Assembly (NCBI RefSeq): GCF_000153305.1
Contig: NZ_CH724107.1
Coordinates: forward strand, 764,960 to 828,959
Length of the DNA stretch: 64,000 nt
Source: Oceanicola granulosus HTCC2516
GTDB lineage: Bacteria; Pseudomonadota; Alphaproteobacteria; Rhodobacterales; Rhodobacteraceae
Direction of reading: 5' to 3'
Shown here: positions 55,370-64,000 of the stretch, piece by piece
Position numbering within the stretch: position 1 is the first letter of the stretch
How the letters are laid out: each line of letters starts with the position of its first letter
Notes under the pieces: generated by a model
Databases searched by the model: none
The model's input: only the letters and a program-made list of their open reading frames with translations
Told to the model about the DNA's origin: nothing
Made by a program: the position numbers and the translations under genes

Positions 55370-56416
55370 ATGAGCCGCAAGCCCCAGGGAGAGCTGCGCC
55401 GTGGCTGGACCACGGGCGCCTGTGCCACGGCCGCCACCCGGGCCGCGCTGACGCGGCTCTGGGGCGGCACGTGGCCCGACGCCGTCACGATCACCCTGCC
55501 GCGCGGCGAGACGCCGACCTTCGCCGTGGCGTGGCGCGACGAGGGGCCGGGCTGGGCGGCGGCGGGCATCGTCAAGGACGCGGGCGACGACCCCGACGTC
55601 ACCCACGGCGCCGAGATCCGCGTTCGGGTCGCCGCCTCGGCGGGAGGCGTGGTGTTCCGCGCCGGCGAGGGCGTCGGCATCGTGACGAAGCCCGGCCTGC
55701 CGATCCCGCCGGGCGAGGCCGCGATCAACCCGGTGCCGCGCGCGATGATGGACGAGGTCGTCGCCGCCCTCGCCGCCGAGCGCGGCCGGGCGCCCGATGT
55801 CGAGATCACCGTCTCCGTCCCCGGCGGCGCGGCGCTGGCGGAGAAGACATGGAACCCGCGCCTCGGCATCGAGGGCGGGCTGTCGATCCTCGGCACCACG
55901 GGAATCGTGCGGCCGTTCTCCTGCGCCGCGTGGATCGCGTCGATCCACCGGGGCATCGACGTCGCGCGCGCCGCCGGGCTGGCCCACGTCGCCGGCTGCA
56001 CCGGCGCGACGAGCGAACGCACGGTGCAGGCGCTCCACGCGCTGCCGGTCCACGCGATGCTCGACATGGGCGACTTCGCCGGCGGCCTGATCAAGTACCT
56101 GCGCCGCCATCCCGTCGCCCGGCTGACCATCGGCGGCGGGCCGGGCAAGCTCGCCAAGCTGGCGCAGGGGGCGACCGACCTCCATTCCGGCCGCAGCCAG
56201 GCCGACCTCGCCGCGCTGGCCGAATGGGCGCGCGTGCCCGCGGTGGCCGACGCCAACACCGTCCTGGAGGCGCTGAGCCACGCGCCCCATCTCGCGCACG
56301 AGATTGCCAGGCGCGCGCAGGCGGCGGCGCAGGCGCTGGCGGGGCCGCAGATCGCGGTCGACGTGGTGGTCGTCGACCGGCAGGGCGGCATCCTCGAGCA
56401 GAGCGGCCCGCAATGA
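55370..56416 (+). CDS. cbiD: Cobalt-precorrin-5B C1-methyltransferase (CbiD)
   Basis: 348 residues. Corrin-ring methylation at C1 in cobalamin synthesis. Hallmarks are RRGWTTGACATAATRAAL at the N-terminus, GVGIVTKPGLPIPPGEAAINP, and LGTTGIVRPFS followed by the glycine-rich GGGPGKLAKLAQG. The ATG at 55370 lies in a GC-rich leader without a strong ribosome binding site. Its stop overlaps the cobK start (ATGA at 56413-56416). Confidence 0.95.
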   Translation: MSRKPQGELRRGWTTGACATAATRAALTRLWGGTWPDAVTITLPRGETPTFAVAWRDEGPGWAAAGIVKDAGDDPDVTHGAEIRVRVAASAGGVVFRAGEGVGIVTKPGLPIPPGEAAINPVPRAMMDEVVAALAAERGRAPDVEITVSVPGGAALAEKTWNPRLGIEGGLSILGTTGIVRPFSCAAWIASIHRGIDVARAAGLAHVAGCTGATSERTVQALHALPVHAMLDMGDFAGGLIKYLRRHPVARLTIGGGPGKLAKLAQGATDLHSGRSQADLAALAEWARVPAVADANTVLEALSHAPHLAHEIARRAQAAAQALAGPQIAVDVVVVDRQGGILEQSGPQ

Positions 56417-57144
56417 CGCTGCTGCTGCTCGCCGGGACCGCCGAGGCCCGCACCTTCGCGCACCTGCTCGCCGGGGCGGGCATCCCGGCCATCGCTTCGC
56501 TGGCGGGGGCGACGCGCGCGCCGCTGGACCTCGGCCTGCCGACGCGGATCGGCGGGTTCGGCGGCGAGGCGGCGTTCCGCGACTACCTCGCCAGCCACGG
56601 CGTCACCGCACTCGTCGACGCCACCCATCCCTTCGCCGCCGCCATCACCGCCCGCACCGTCCGGGTCTGCGCCGAGCTCGCGCTCCCCTACCTGCGCCTG
56701 ACCCGTCCGCCCTGGGCGGCGCAGCCGGGCGACGACTGGACCGAGATCGAGCGCGAGGAGGAGGCGCGCCACCACATCCCGCCCGGTGCCACTGTGTTCC
56801 TCGCCACCGGCCGCCAGACCCTGTCGCGCTTCGCCGGCCTCGCCGAGGGGCGGCGGCTGATCGTGCGCCGCATCGACGCCGCGCCGGGGCCGTTTCCCTT
56901 CGCCGACGGCGAATACCTCGTCGGCCGCCCGCCGTTTCCGGCCGAGGAGGAGGCGGCCCTGTTCGCGCGGCTCGGGGTCGACTGGCTGGTGGTGAAGAAC
57001 GCCGGCGGCAAGGCGTCGGCGAGCAAGCTCGTCGCCGCGCGCGCGCTGGAGCTGCCGGTTCTGATGATCCGCCGCCCGCCCGAGCCCGCGGCCGCGCGCG
57101 TCACCTCCCCGGCACAGGCGCTGAGCTGGGCGCGGGCGCGATGA
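56413..57144 (+). CDS. cobK: Precorrin-6A reductase (CobK/CbiJ)
   Basis: 243 residues. NADPH-dependent reduction of the corrin macrocycle. LLLLAGTAEARTFA at the N-terminus, LVDATHPFAAAIT, YLRLTRPPW and VVKNAGGKASASKL are the conserved family blocks. Translationally coupled to cbiD by a 4-base overlap, and its end overlaps the glycosylase start in the same way. Confidence 0.94.
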   Translation: MTLLLLAGTAEARTFAHLLAGAGIPAIASLAGATRAPLDLGLPTRIGGFGGEAAFRDYLASHGVTALVDATHPFAAAITARTVRVCAELALPYLRLTRPPWAAQPGDDWTEIEREEEARHHIPPGATVFLATGRQTLSRFAGLAEGRRLIVRRIDAAPGPFPFADGEYLVGRPPFPAEEEAALFARLGVDWLVVKNAGGKASASKLVAARALELPVLMIRRPPEPAAARVTSPAQALSWARAR

Positions 57145-57773
57145 GCGGCGAGCGGCTGATCGAGGGCGAGGCGTGCCTCGCCGAGGGGCTGGCGTGGCTG
57201 TCGGCGCGCGAGCCGCGCTTCGCCGAGGCGGTGCGGCTCGGCGGGCCGATGCCGGTGCGCCGCCGCCCCGACGGGTTCGCCGAGCTGTTCTGCGCGATCG
57301 TCGGCCAGCAGGTCTCGCTCGCCTCGGCCCGCGCCATCTGGGCGCGCTGCGAGGCGGCGGGGCTGACGGGCGAGGACGCCGTCGCCGCCGCCAGCGACGA
57401 GCTGCTGCGCGACGTCGGCCTGACCCGCCCCAAGCAGCGCTACGCCCGCGCGCTCGCCGCCGCCCGGCTCGACTACCCGGCCCTGCGCACCGCCCCCACC
57501 GCCGATGTGCTGCGCACCCTGACGGCGGTGCCGGGGATCGGCCCGTGGACCGCCGAGATCTATGCGATGTTCTCGCTCGGCCGCGCCGACGTCTTCGCCC
57601 CCGGTGACATCGCCCTGCGCGAGGCCGCGCGGCTGCTCTTCGACCTCCCCGAGCGCCCGAGCGAGAAGGCGCTGCGGGCGATGTCGGAGGCATGGTCGCC
57701 CTGGCGCTCGGTTGCGGCCCGTGCGCTGTGGGTCTACTACCTCCACGTGAAGGGCAGGGAGGGCACATGGTAA
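57141..57773 (+). CDS. DNA-3-methyladenine glycosylase (AlkA-like, HhH-GPD)
   Basis: 210 residues. Base-excision repair glycosylase for alkylated purines. It shows the entry motif AELFCAIVGQQVSLASARAI, the helix-hairpin-helix LTAVPGIGPWTAEIYAMF and the catalytic Asp in FAPGDIALREA. It lacks the N-terminal domain of E. coli AlkA, like the short bacterial AlkA proteins. Although functionally unrelated, it is co-transcribed with cobK (overlap ATGA at 57141-57144). Confidence 0.93.
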   Translation: MSGERLIEGEACLAEGLAWLSAREPRFAEAVRLGGPMPVRRRPDGFAELFCAIVGQQVSLASARAIWARCEAAGLTGEDAVAAASDELLRDVGLTRPKQRYARALAAARLDYPALRTAPTADVLRTLTAVPGIGPWTAEIYAMFSLGRADVFAPGDIALREAARLLFDLPERPSEKALRAMSEAWSPWRSVAARALWVYYLHVKGREGTW

Positions 57774-58438
57774 CCCGCGCACTGAAGGCGGAGCGACGCG
57801 AGCCGTTGTCGGGCGAGATGCGCTCGGCGGTGGTGTTCCTGCACGGCTACGGCGCCAACGGGGCCGACCTGATCGGCCTCGCCGACCCGCTCGCCGAGCA
57901 CATGCCCGACACGCTGTTCCTCGCGCCCGACGCCCCCGAGATGTGCGCCGGCGCGCCGATGGGGCTGCAATGGTTCCCGATCCCGTGGATCGACAATTCC
58001 TCCGAGGAGGAGAGCCGCCAGGGCGCCTACCGCGCCGCCGCCGATCTCGACGCGTTCCTCGACGGGGTGATGGTCGACGAGGACCTGCTGCCCGAGCAGG
58101 TGATGGTCTTCGGCTTCTCCCAGGGCACGATGATGGCGCTGCACGTGCTGCCGCGCCGCGAGGACCCGGTTGCCGGCGTCTGCGCCTTCTCGGGCCGCCT
58201 GCTCGAGCCCGAGCTGCTGGCCGACGAGGTCGTCTCGCGCCCGCCGGTGCTGCTGGTGCACGGCGACCAGGACGACGTGGTGCCGGTCCAGTCCATGCCG
58301 CAGGCCGCCGAGGCGCTGCAGGCGGCGGGCTGGAGCGAGGTCTTCGCCCACGTGATGAAGGGCACCGCCCACGGCATCGCGCCCGACGGCCTGTCCGTCG
58401 CGCTCGCCTTCATGCGCGAACGGCTCGGCTACAGCTGA
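57767..58438 (+). CDS. Phospholipase/carboxylesterase-type alpha/beta-hydrolase
   Basis: 223 residues. The fold is visible as FLHGYGANGADLIGL (oxyanion loop), the nucleophile Ser118 in VFGFSQGTMMAL, and the acid and His in VHGDQDDVVPV and GTAHGIAPDG. This matches the abhydrolase_2 group of carboxylesterases and lysophospholipases. The ATG at 57767 follows GGGAGG and overlaps the glycosylase gene by 7 bases. Confidence 0.9.
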   Translation: MVTRALKAERREPLSGEMRSAVVFLHGYGANGADLIGLADPLAEHMPDTLFLAPDAPEMCAGAPMGLQWFPIPWIDNSSEEESRQGAYRAAADLDAFLDGVMVDEDLLPEQVMVFGFSQGTMMALHVLPRREDPVAGVCAFSGRLLEPELLADEVVSRPPVLLVHGDQDDVVPVQSMPQAAEALQAAGWSEVFAHVMKGTAHGIAPDGLSVALAFMRERLGYS

Positions 58439-58460
58439 CACCGGCCGCGATGACCGGCGG

Positions 58461-58495
58461 GGTGGTCGCGCTCACGCCTCGCGCGCGCGACCACC
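58461..58495. terminator. Strong hairpin between convergent genes
   Basis: GGTGGTCGCGC (58461-58471) pairs perfectly with GCGCGACCACC (58485-58495) across a 13-base loop. It sits between the convergent hydrolase and M20 peptidase genes and can form on either strand. No U tract, so the terminator role is inferred. Confidence 0.45.
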
Positions 58496-58505
58496 GCTCG
58501 CGTCG

Positions 58506-59882
58506 TCAGTCCTTCAGCGCGTCGATGATGCGCGCCCAGCTGCGGATGCCGCGGTGGAAGCTCGACAGGTGGTACTTCTCGTTGGGCGAGTGGATCAGGT
58601 CGTCGTCGCGGCCGAAGCCGATCAGCATCGAGTCGAGCCCGAGGATGGTCTTGAAATATCCCGCGATCGGGATCGAGCCGCCGGCGCCGGTGAAGGCGGC
58701 GGGCCGGGGCCATTCGTCGGAGAGCGCCTGCCGGGCCTTCTCGAAGGCCAGGTCGTCGGTGCTCATCACCGAGGCGGGCGAGGCGCCGTGGTCGTGCCAC
58801 TCGGCCGAGCAGTCGGGCGGCAGCATCGCCTCGACCATGGCGCGGAAGCTCTTGCGGATCGCGTGCGGGTCCTGCTCGCCGACGAGGCGGAAGGAGATCT
58901 TGGCCGTCGCCTTCGAGGGCAGCACCGTCTTGAAGCCGTCGCCGGTGTAGCCGCCGCTGATGCCGTTGACCTCGCAGGTCGGGCGCGCCCAGATCATCTC
59001 GAGCGCCGAGCGCCCCTTCTCGCCCGCCGGCTCCGACAGGCCGACCGCGCCGAGGAAGCCGTCGGCGTCGAAGCCGAGCCCCGCCCACTGGGCGCGCAGC
59101 TCGTCGGAGATCTCCGGCACGCCGTCGTAGAAGCCGGGAACGGTGATGCGGCCGTCGTCGTCGTGCAGGCTCGCGATGATGCGCGACAGCACCCGGATCG
59201 GATTTCGCGCGGCGCCGCCGTAGCTGCCGGAATGCAGGTCCATGGCGGGGCCGGTGATCGTCAGCTCCTCGCCGAGCAGGCCGCGCAGCTGGGTGGTGAC
59301 GGCCGGGGTCTCGGGGTCGAACAGGCCGGTGTCGCAGATCAGCGCGATGTCGGGGCGCGACAGTTCGTCGGCGTTCTCCTCGAGGAACGGCACCAGCGAC
59401 GGCGAGCCGCTCTCCTCCTCGCCCTCGAAGAACATCGTCACCTTCACCGGCAGCTCGCCGTGCACCGCGATCCAGGCGCGGCAGGCCTCGACGAAGGTCA
59501 TCAGCTGGCCCTTGTCGTCGGCCGCCCCGCGGCCGCGGATCACCTTGCCGTCGGCGGTCTCCTCGACGGCCGGATCGAACGGATCGCGGTGCCACAGCTC
59601 GAGCGGGTCGACGGGCTGGACGTCGTAGTGCCCGTAGAACAGCAGGTGCCGCGCCCCGTCGCCGCCCTTGCCGACGACCATCGGGTGGCCCGGCGTCGGG
59701 CGCGCCTCGGCGGCGAGGCCGAGGCTCTGGAGGTCGTTCACCAGCCAGTCGGCGGCGCGGGCGCAATCGTCGCGGTAGGCCGGATCGGTGGAGATCGACG
59801 GCACCCGGAGCAGCTCCTTCAGCCGCTCGAGCGAGGCGTCGAGATCGGCGTCGATTTGGGCGAGAACCTTGTCGAGCGACAT
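58506..59882 (-). CDS. M20 family dipeptidase/metallopeptidase
   Basis: 458 residues. Di-zinc peptidase. Metal and catalytic positions are recognisable in FYGHYDVQPVDP (His, catalytic Asp), RGAADDKGQ (bridging Asp), FFEGEEESGS (catalytic Glu and ligand Glu) and ICDTG (Asp). The dimerisation domain is present around MDLHSGSYGGAARNP. Length and layout match the dipeptidase subgroup acting on short peptides in the cytoplasm. AAGGAAG lies 4 bases before ATG 59882. Confidence 0.92.
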   Translation of the reverse strand: MSLDKVLAQIDADLDASLERLKELLRVPSISTDPAYRDDCARAADWLVNDLQSLGLAAEARPTPGHPMVVGKGGDGARHLLFYGHYDVQPVDPLELWHRDPFDPAVEETADGKVIRGRGAADDKGQLMTFVEACRAWIAVHGELPVKVTMFFEGEEESGSPSLVPFLEENADELSRPDIALICDTGLFDPETPAVTTQLRGLLGEELTITGPAMDLHSGSYGGAARNPIRVLSRIIASLHDDDGRITVPGFYDGVPEISDELRAQWAGLGFDADGFLGAVGLSEPAGEKGRSALEMIWARPTCEVNGISGGYTGDGFKTVLPSKATAKISFRLVGEQDPHAIRKSFRAMVEAMLPPDCSAEWHDHGASPASVMSTDDLAFEKARQALSDEWPRPAAFTGAGGSIPIAGYFKTILGLDSMLIGFGRDDDLIHSPNEKYHLSSFHRGIRSWARIIDALKD

Positions 59883-60024
59883 GGGCTTCCTTTCTGCGTG
59901 GAGGATCGGCGGCGAGCCTAACAGGCGGCCTTGCGGTGTCCAGCGAGGCGCGGGGTAAGCATCCGCCCACGTCCCCCTGCAAGAATCGTCACTTCTCGGA
60001 GAGGTGCGACATGAGGACCATGGT

Positions 60025-60060
60025 CGGGCAATTGCCCGGAAGGGCGGCACGCGGTAAGCA
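60025..60060 (+). promoter_or_regulatory. hemA promoter region with palindromic operator candidate
   Basis: CGGGCAATTGCCCG (60025-60038) is a perfect 14-bp palindrome. It covers a possible -35 TTGCCC (60032-60037), spaced 17 bases from TAAGCA (60055-60060). A dimeric repressor bound there would block hemA transcription. The regulator is unknown. Confidence 0.4.
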
Positions 60061-60091
60061 CTAGGACACAGCAAGACACGAGGTGATCCGG

Positions 60092-61318
60092 GTGACGGAC
60101 TACGACGCACAGCTCGACGGTGCCCTGCAAAGGCTGCACGACGAAGGCCGCTACCGGACCTTCATCGACATCGAGCGGCGGCGCGGCCACTTCCCCCACG
60201 CGGTGCGCACCCGGCCCGACGGCAGCGAGCAGCGGATCACCGTCTGGTGCGGCAATGACTACCTCGGCATGGGCCAGCACCCCGACGTGCTCGCGGCGAT
60301 GCACGAGGCCGTCGACAATGCCGGCGCCGGCTCGGGCGGGACGCGCAACATCTCGGGTACCACGATCTACCACAAGCAGCTCGAGGCCGAGCTCGCCGAC
60401 CTGCACGGCAAGGAGGCGGCGCTGGTCTTCACCTCCGCCTACATCGCCAACGACGCGTCGCTGTCGACCCTGCCCAAGCTGTTTCCCGGCCTCATCATCT
60501 ATTCCGACGCGCTCAACCACGCGTCGATGATCGAGGGCATCCGGCGCAACGGCGGCGCCAAGCGGATCTTCCGCCACAACGACGTCGCCCACCTGCGCGA
60601 GCTGCTCGAGGCCGACGATCCGGCCGCGCCCAAGCTGATCGCCTTCGAGTCGGTCTACTCGATGGACGGGGATTTCGGCCCGATCGCCGAGATCTGCGAC
60701 CTCGCCGACGAGTTCGGCGCGCTGACCTACCTCGACGAGGTGCACGCGGTGGGCATGTACGGCCCGCGCGGCGGCGGCGTCGCCGAGCGCGACCGGCTCG
60801 GTCACCGAATCGACATCGTCAACGGCACGCTCGGCAAGGCGTTCGGGGTGATGGGCGGCTACATCGCCGCGTCGGCGCGGATGTGCGATGCGATCAGATC
60901 TTATGCACCCGGCTTCATTTTCACCACGTCGCTGCCACCGGCCATCGCAGCCGGTGCCGCGGCATCTGTCCGGCATCTCAAGGGCGACCAGGCCCTGCGC
61001 GAGGCGCACCAGACCGGCGCGAAGGTGCTGAAGACCCGGCTCAAGGGCCTCGGCCTGCCGATCATCGACCACGGCAGCCACATCGTTCCGCTGATCGTGG
61101 GCGACCCGGTCCACACCAAGAACATCTCGGACATGCTGTTGGAACAACACGGCATTTACGTCCAGCCGATCAACTTCCCGACGGTGCCCCGCGGCACCGA
61201 GCGGCTGCGTTTCACCCCCTCGCCGGTGCACGGGCCGGGGGAGGTCGACAAGCTGGTGACGGCGCTCGACCAGCTCTGGTCGCACTGCGCGTTAAACCGC
61301 CAGCAGCTCGCGGGCTGA
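60092..61318 (+). CDS. hemA: 5-aminolevulinate synthase
   Basis: 408 residues. PLP enzyme condensing glycine with succinyl-CoA (C4 pathway), the first step of tetrapyrrole synthesis. Motifs are [36 protein letters not shown] and the PLP lysine K249 in [14 protein letters not shown]. The GTG at 60092 is preferred because GAGG lies 8 bases upstream and the N-terminus then matches other rhodobacterial ALAS; an in-frame GTG at 60083 is too close to that site. It supplies the precursor for the cobalamin genes upstream in the window. Confidence 0.96.
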   Translation: MTDYDAQLDGALQRLHDEGRYRTFIDIERRRGHFPHAVRTRPDGSEQRITVWCGNDYLGMGQHPDVLAAMHEAVDNAGAGSGGTRNISGTTIYHKQLEAELADLHGKEAALVFTSAYIANDASLSTLPKLFPGLIIYSDALNHASMIEGIRRNGGAKRIFRHNDVAHLRELLEADDPAAPKLIAFESVYSMDGDFGPIAEICDLADEFGALTYLDEVHAVGMYGPRGGGVAERDRLGHRIDIVNGTLGKAFGVMGGYIAASARMCDAIRSYAPGFIFTTSLPPAIAAGAAASVRHLKGDQALREAHQTGAKVLKTRLKGLGLPIIDHGSHIVPLIVGDPVHTKNISDMLLEQHGIYVQPINFPTVPRGTERLRFTPSPVHGPGEVDKLVTALDQLWSHCALNRQQLAG

Positions 61319-61431
61319 CTTGATCTGCGGGTGCAACCAATATGCCCCTATGTTAGTTGTCTGAGTAATCCCGGCTGGATCGAATCGTCGGTTGTGGATA
61401 AGTAGGGACAAGCAGGGCAGGCGGACATCCC
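61319..61431. promoter_or_regulatory. Promoter region of the RodZ-like gene with a DnaA box
   Basis: Contains a promoter-like TTGTCT (61357-61362), 17 bases, TCGAAT (61380-61385). It also contains a perfect DnaA-box consensus TTATCCACA on the minus strand (61401-61393) and a GAATC (GANTC-type) site at 61382-61386. Confidence 0.4.
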
Positions 61432-62787
61432 ATGATGAATCGCGGTATCAGACGCGATAGGCATGAGTCCCCGGAGAAGCCGAGCGGTTTCGACGGTTTC
61501 GAGATGCGTCTCGGGGACATGATGCGCGGCGAGCGGGCGACGCTCGGCAAGAGCCTGCTCGATGTCCAGCGCGAGCTGAAGATCAAGGCCGCCTACATCG
61601 CCGCCATCGAGAACGCCGACCCCTCCGCCTTCGAGACGCCGGGCTTCATCGCCGGCTACGTGCGCTCCTACGCGCGTTATCTCGGCATGGACCCGGAATG
61701 GGCCTTCGACACGTTCTGCCGCGAGAGCGGGTTCGAGACGATGCACGGCATGTCGTCCGCCGCCTCCACCGCCAAGGCGGTGCGCGAGGAGCGGATGAAG
61801 CCGAAGGGCGACGTCGACATGTTCGCCACCCCGCGCACGCCGTTCGTGCCCTCCGGCGAGGCGATGTTCTCGCGCATCGAGCCGGGCGCGGTGGGCTCCG
61901 TCGTGGTGCTGCTGGCGCTGATCGGCGGCCTCGGCTACGGCGGCTACAGCGTGCTGAACGAGGTGCAGAAGGTCCAGTTCGCCCCCGTCGAGCAGGCGCC
62001 GACGGTTATGGCCGATCTCGATCCGCTCGCCGGAGGCAACGCCCCGCGGAGCGGCGAGGGCGCGACCCTGGCCGCCGGTCTCGCCGCGCCCGCGAGCGGC
62101 GGCGCGGCCTATGATCGCCTCTACCGTCCGCAGGCGCTCGACGTGCCGGTTATGGTCGCCCGCGACGCGCCGATCTCGACGCTCAACCCGCACGCTTCCG
62201 GCGCGCTGACGGTCGATGTCGACACCAACGATCCCGGGGCACGGCCCTTCTACGCCGGTGCCGGCGCGGCGGGCTCGCCCGTCGAGAACACCGACGCCGT
62301 CGAGCAGGCCGTGGCCGAGGCGCTCGGCGCCGGTGCGGAGTCCGCCGGCCCGGGGATGCTCGAGGTGGCGGGCCAGTCGCCCGACGCGCTGATCGACGGC
62401 ACCGTGCAGGTGACGGAAGACCCGCTTCCCGCCGTGCAGCTCGTCGCCGCGCGCGATGCGTGGGTGCGGGTGACGGGGCCGGACGGGTCGGTGCTCTTCG
62501 AGACGATCATGGAGCATGGCGACACCTACACCGTCCCGCAGACCGAGGAGCCGGCGACGCTGCGCATCGGCGAGAGCGGCGCGGTCTACTTCGCCGTCAA
62601 CGGCAACCACTACGGCCCCGTCGGCCCGAACGGCGCGGTGACGAGCAACGTCGCCCTGTCGTCGGAGGCGCTTCTCGAGCGCTACCAGGTCGCCGACATC
62701 AACGCCGATTCCGACCTGTCGGAGATCGTCCGGGTGGCCGACGCGGGCGCCGCCGCCGCGCCGCTGGAGCAGCCGGCGGCCGAGTGA
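61432..62787 (+). CDS. RodZ-like helix-turn-helix membrane protein
   Basis: 451 residues. Cytoplasmic HTH region near residues 25-90 ([46 protein letters not shown]), then one membrane segment ([21 protein letters not shown], near 155-175). A long low-complexity periplasmic linker follows, and finally a RodZ-type C-terminal domain ([21 protein letters not shown] to [17 protein letters not shown]). This is the RodZ architecture, which connects MreB to cell-shape machinery. IspG follows, as rodZ-ispG neighbours do in many proteobacteria. Confidence 0.88.
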   Translation: MMNRGIRRDRHESPEKPSGFDGFEMRLGDMMRGERATLGKSLLDVQRELKIKAAYIAAIENADPSAFETPGFIAGYVRSYARYLGMDPEWAFDTFCRESGFETMHGMSSAASTAKAVREERMKPKGDVDMFATPRTPFVPSGEAMFSRIEPGAVGSVVVLLALIGGLGYGGYSVLNEVQKVQFAPVEQAPTVMADLDPLAGGNAPRSGEGATLAAGLAAPASGGAAYDRLYRPQALDVPVMVARDAPISTLNPHASGALTVDVDTNDPGARPFYAGAGAAGSPVENTDAVEQAVAEALGAGAESAGPGMLEVAGQSPDALIDGTVQVTEDPLPAVQLVAARDAWVRVTGPDGSVLFETIMEHGDTYTVPQTEEPATLRIGESGAVYFAVNGNHYGPVGPNGAVTSNVALSSEALLERYQVADINADSDLSEIVRVADAGAAAAPLEQPAAE

Positions 62788-62872
62788 CGCGCCCGGTTGC
62801 CCGGCCGCCGCGCGGGGCATAGGTTCCGCCCGAAGCCCGCATTCCCGGTCCAACGGCTCCGAAGGGATCCCC

Positions 62873-64000
62873 ATGTCGCTCAATCACGTCCGCCCGTGGC
62901 GCAACATCTACCGTCGCAAGAGCCGCCAGATCATGGTCGGCTCCGTGCCTGTCGGGGGCGACGCGCCGATCTCCGTCCAGACGATGACGAACACGCTGAC
63001 CACCGACGTCGCCGGCACCGTCGCCCAAGTCCAGGCCGCCGCCGAGGCCGGGGCCGACATCGTGCGCGTCTCGGTCCCCGACGAAGCGTCGGCGAAGGCG
63101 CTGAAGGAGATCGTGCGCGAAAGCCCGGTACCGATCGTCGCCGACATTCACTTCCACTACCGCCGCGGCATCGAGGCCGCCGAGGCCGGCGCCGCCTGCC
63201 TGCGGATCAACCCGGGCAACATCGGCGACGAGATCCGGGTGCGCGAGGTCATCGCCGCCGCCCGCGATCACGGCTGCTCGATGCGCATCGGCGTGAACGC
63301 CGGCTCGCTCGAGCGCCACCTGCTCGAGAAATACGGCGAGCCGTGCCCCGAGGCGATGGTGGAGAGCGGGCTCGAACACATCCGGATCCTGCAGGACAAC
63401 GACTTTCACGAGTTCAAGATCTCCGTGAAGGCGTCCGACGTGTTCCTCGCCGCCGCCGCCTACCAGGGCATCGCCGACGCCACCGACGCGCCGATCCACC
63501 TCGGCATCACCGAGGCCGGCGGGCTGATGTCGGGCACGATCAAGAGCGCCATCGGCCTCGGCAACCTGCTCTGGATGGGGATCGGCGACACGATCCGCGT
63601 CTCGCTCTCGGCCGATCCGGTCGAGGAGGTGCGGGTGGGCTACGAGATCCTGAAGTCGCTCGGCCTGCGCCACCGCGGCGTCAACATCATCTCGTGCCCG
63701 TCCTGCGCGCGGCAGGGCTTCGACGTGATCAAGACGGTCGAGGCGCTCGAGGAGCGGCTGGCGCACATCAAGACGCCGATGAGCCTGAGCATCATCGGCT
63801 GCGTCGTGAACGGTCCCGGCGAGGCGCTGATGACGGATGTCGGCTTCACCGGCGGCGGGGCAGGGAACGGCATGGTCTACCTCGCCGGCAAGCAGAGCCA
63901 CCGGATGAGCAACGACCAGATGGTCGACCACATCGTCGAGCAGGTCGAGAAGAAGGCCGCCGAACTCGAGGCAGTGGCCGCCGCCGAAGCGACCGCGGCG
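62873..64000 (+). CDS. ispG: 4-hydroxy-3-methylbut-2-enyl diphosphate synthase IspG (incomplete at window end)
   Basis: 376 codons visible, no stop before the window ends. Non-mevalonate isoprenoid synthesis, Fe-S enzyme. The N-terminal TIM-barrel strands are typical ([44 protein letters not shown]). The Fe-S cluster cysteines lie in [13 protein letters not shown] and [18 protein letters not shown] lies 5 bases before ATG 62873. The family is about 370-380 residues in alphaproteobacteria, so only a few codons should be missing. Confidence 0.95.
   Translation, partial: MSLNHVRPWRNIYRRKSRQIMVGSVPVGGDAPISVQTMTNTLTTDVAGTVAQVQAAAEAGADIVRVSVPDEASAKALKEIVRESPVPIVADIHFHYRRGIEAAEAGAACLRINPGNIGDEIRVREVIAAARDHGCSMRIGVNAGSLERHLLEKYGEPCPEAMVESGLEHIRILQDNDFHEFKISVKASDVFLAAAAYQGIADATDAPIHLGITEAGGLMSGTIKSAIGLGNLLWMGIGDTIRVSLSADPVEEVRVGYEILKSLGLRHRGVNIISCPSCARQGFDVIKTVEALEERLAHIKTPMSLSIIGCVVNGPGEALMTDVGFTGGGAGNGMVYLAGKQSHRMSNDQMVDHIVEQVEKKAAELEAVAAAEATAA

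Overview
The window is about 64 kb of very GC-rich DNA from an alphaproteobacterium, most probably of the order Rhodobacterales. The clues are a C4-pathway 5-aminolevulinate synthase, an IalB-type periplasmic protein, a suf operon with interleaved methyltransferase-like and Yip1-like genes, CbiD/CobK-type cobalamin genes and an LpxD-ACP-ketosynthase set. No transposase, integrase or CRISPR array was seen, and composition is fairly even throughout.

Layout. (1) 83-8520 (+) is one tightly packed iron-sulfur assembly operon: group I cysteine desulfurase, sufB, two methyltransferase-like genes, sufC, sufD, two Yip1-like membrane proteins and sufS. An AT-rich TTTAGAA-N3-TTCTAGA palindrome resembling an iron-response (Irr) box lies inside the first gene, next to a possible internal promoter. 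(2) 8714-8790 is tRNA-Arg(CCG) with its own promoter. (3) 9029-41491 (+) is a single uninterrupted gene for a protein of about 10,820 residues. It has a lipase-like N-terminus whose nucleophile Ser is Gly, an FrpC-like Asp-Pro self-processing/EF-hand module, about 33 RTX plus haemolysin-related repeat units, two long arrays of cadherin/Ig-like domains, and a C-terminal RTX block with a type I secretion-like end. (4) Directly behind it are a flavin-dependent halogenase (+) and, convergent with it and sharing a CTAG stop, an HlyC-type lysine acyltransferase (-). The three together look like a secreted giant adhesin with dedicated modification enzymes; no type I secretion transporter is present here. 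(5) 43913-49102 holds envelope genes: an M15-type (DUF882) peptidase divergent from an L,D-transpeptidase, followed by an LpxD paralogue, an acyl carrier protein and a FabF-type ketosynthase. (6) 49196-51873 has an IalB protein (-), an intergenic stretch with one good and one weak minus-strand small-RNA candidate, and a HerA/DUF853 ATPase (+). (7) 51905-57144 is a cobalamin cluster: cobA-cobB-MFS (-) divergent from cbiD-cobK (+). A 3-methyladenine glycosylase and an alpha/beta-hydrolase continue the plus-strand operon. (8) 58506-64000 carries an M20 peptidase (-), hemA, a RodZ-like HTH membrane protein and ispG (cut by the window end).

The most novel part is the giant RTX gene with its putative modifying enzymes. 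Second are the iron-box-like element in a coding region and the anti-Shine-Dalgarno-type small RNA near 50.2 kb. All domain and family calls are by eye from sequence motifs; no database search was possible.
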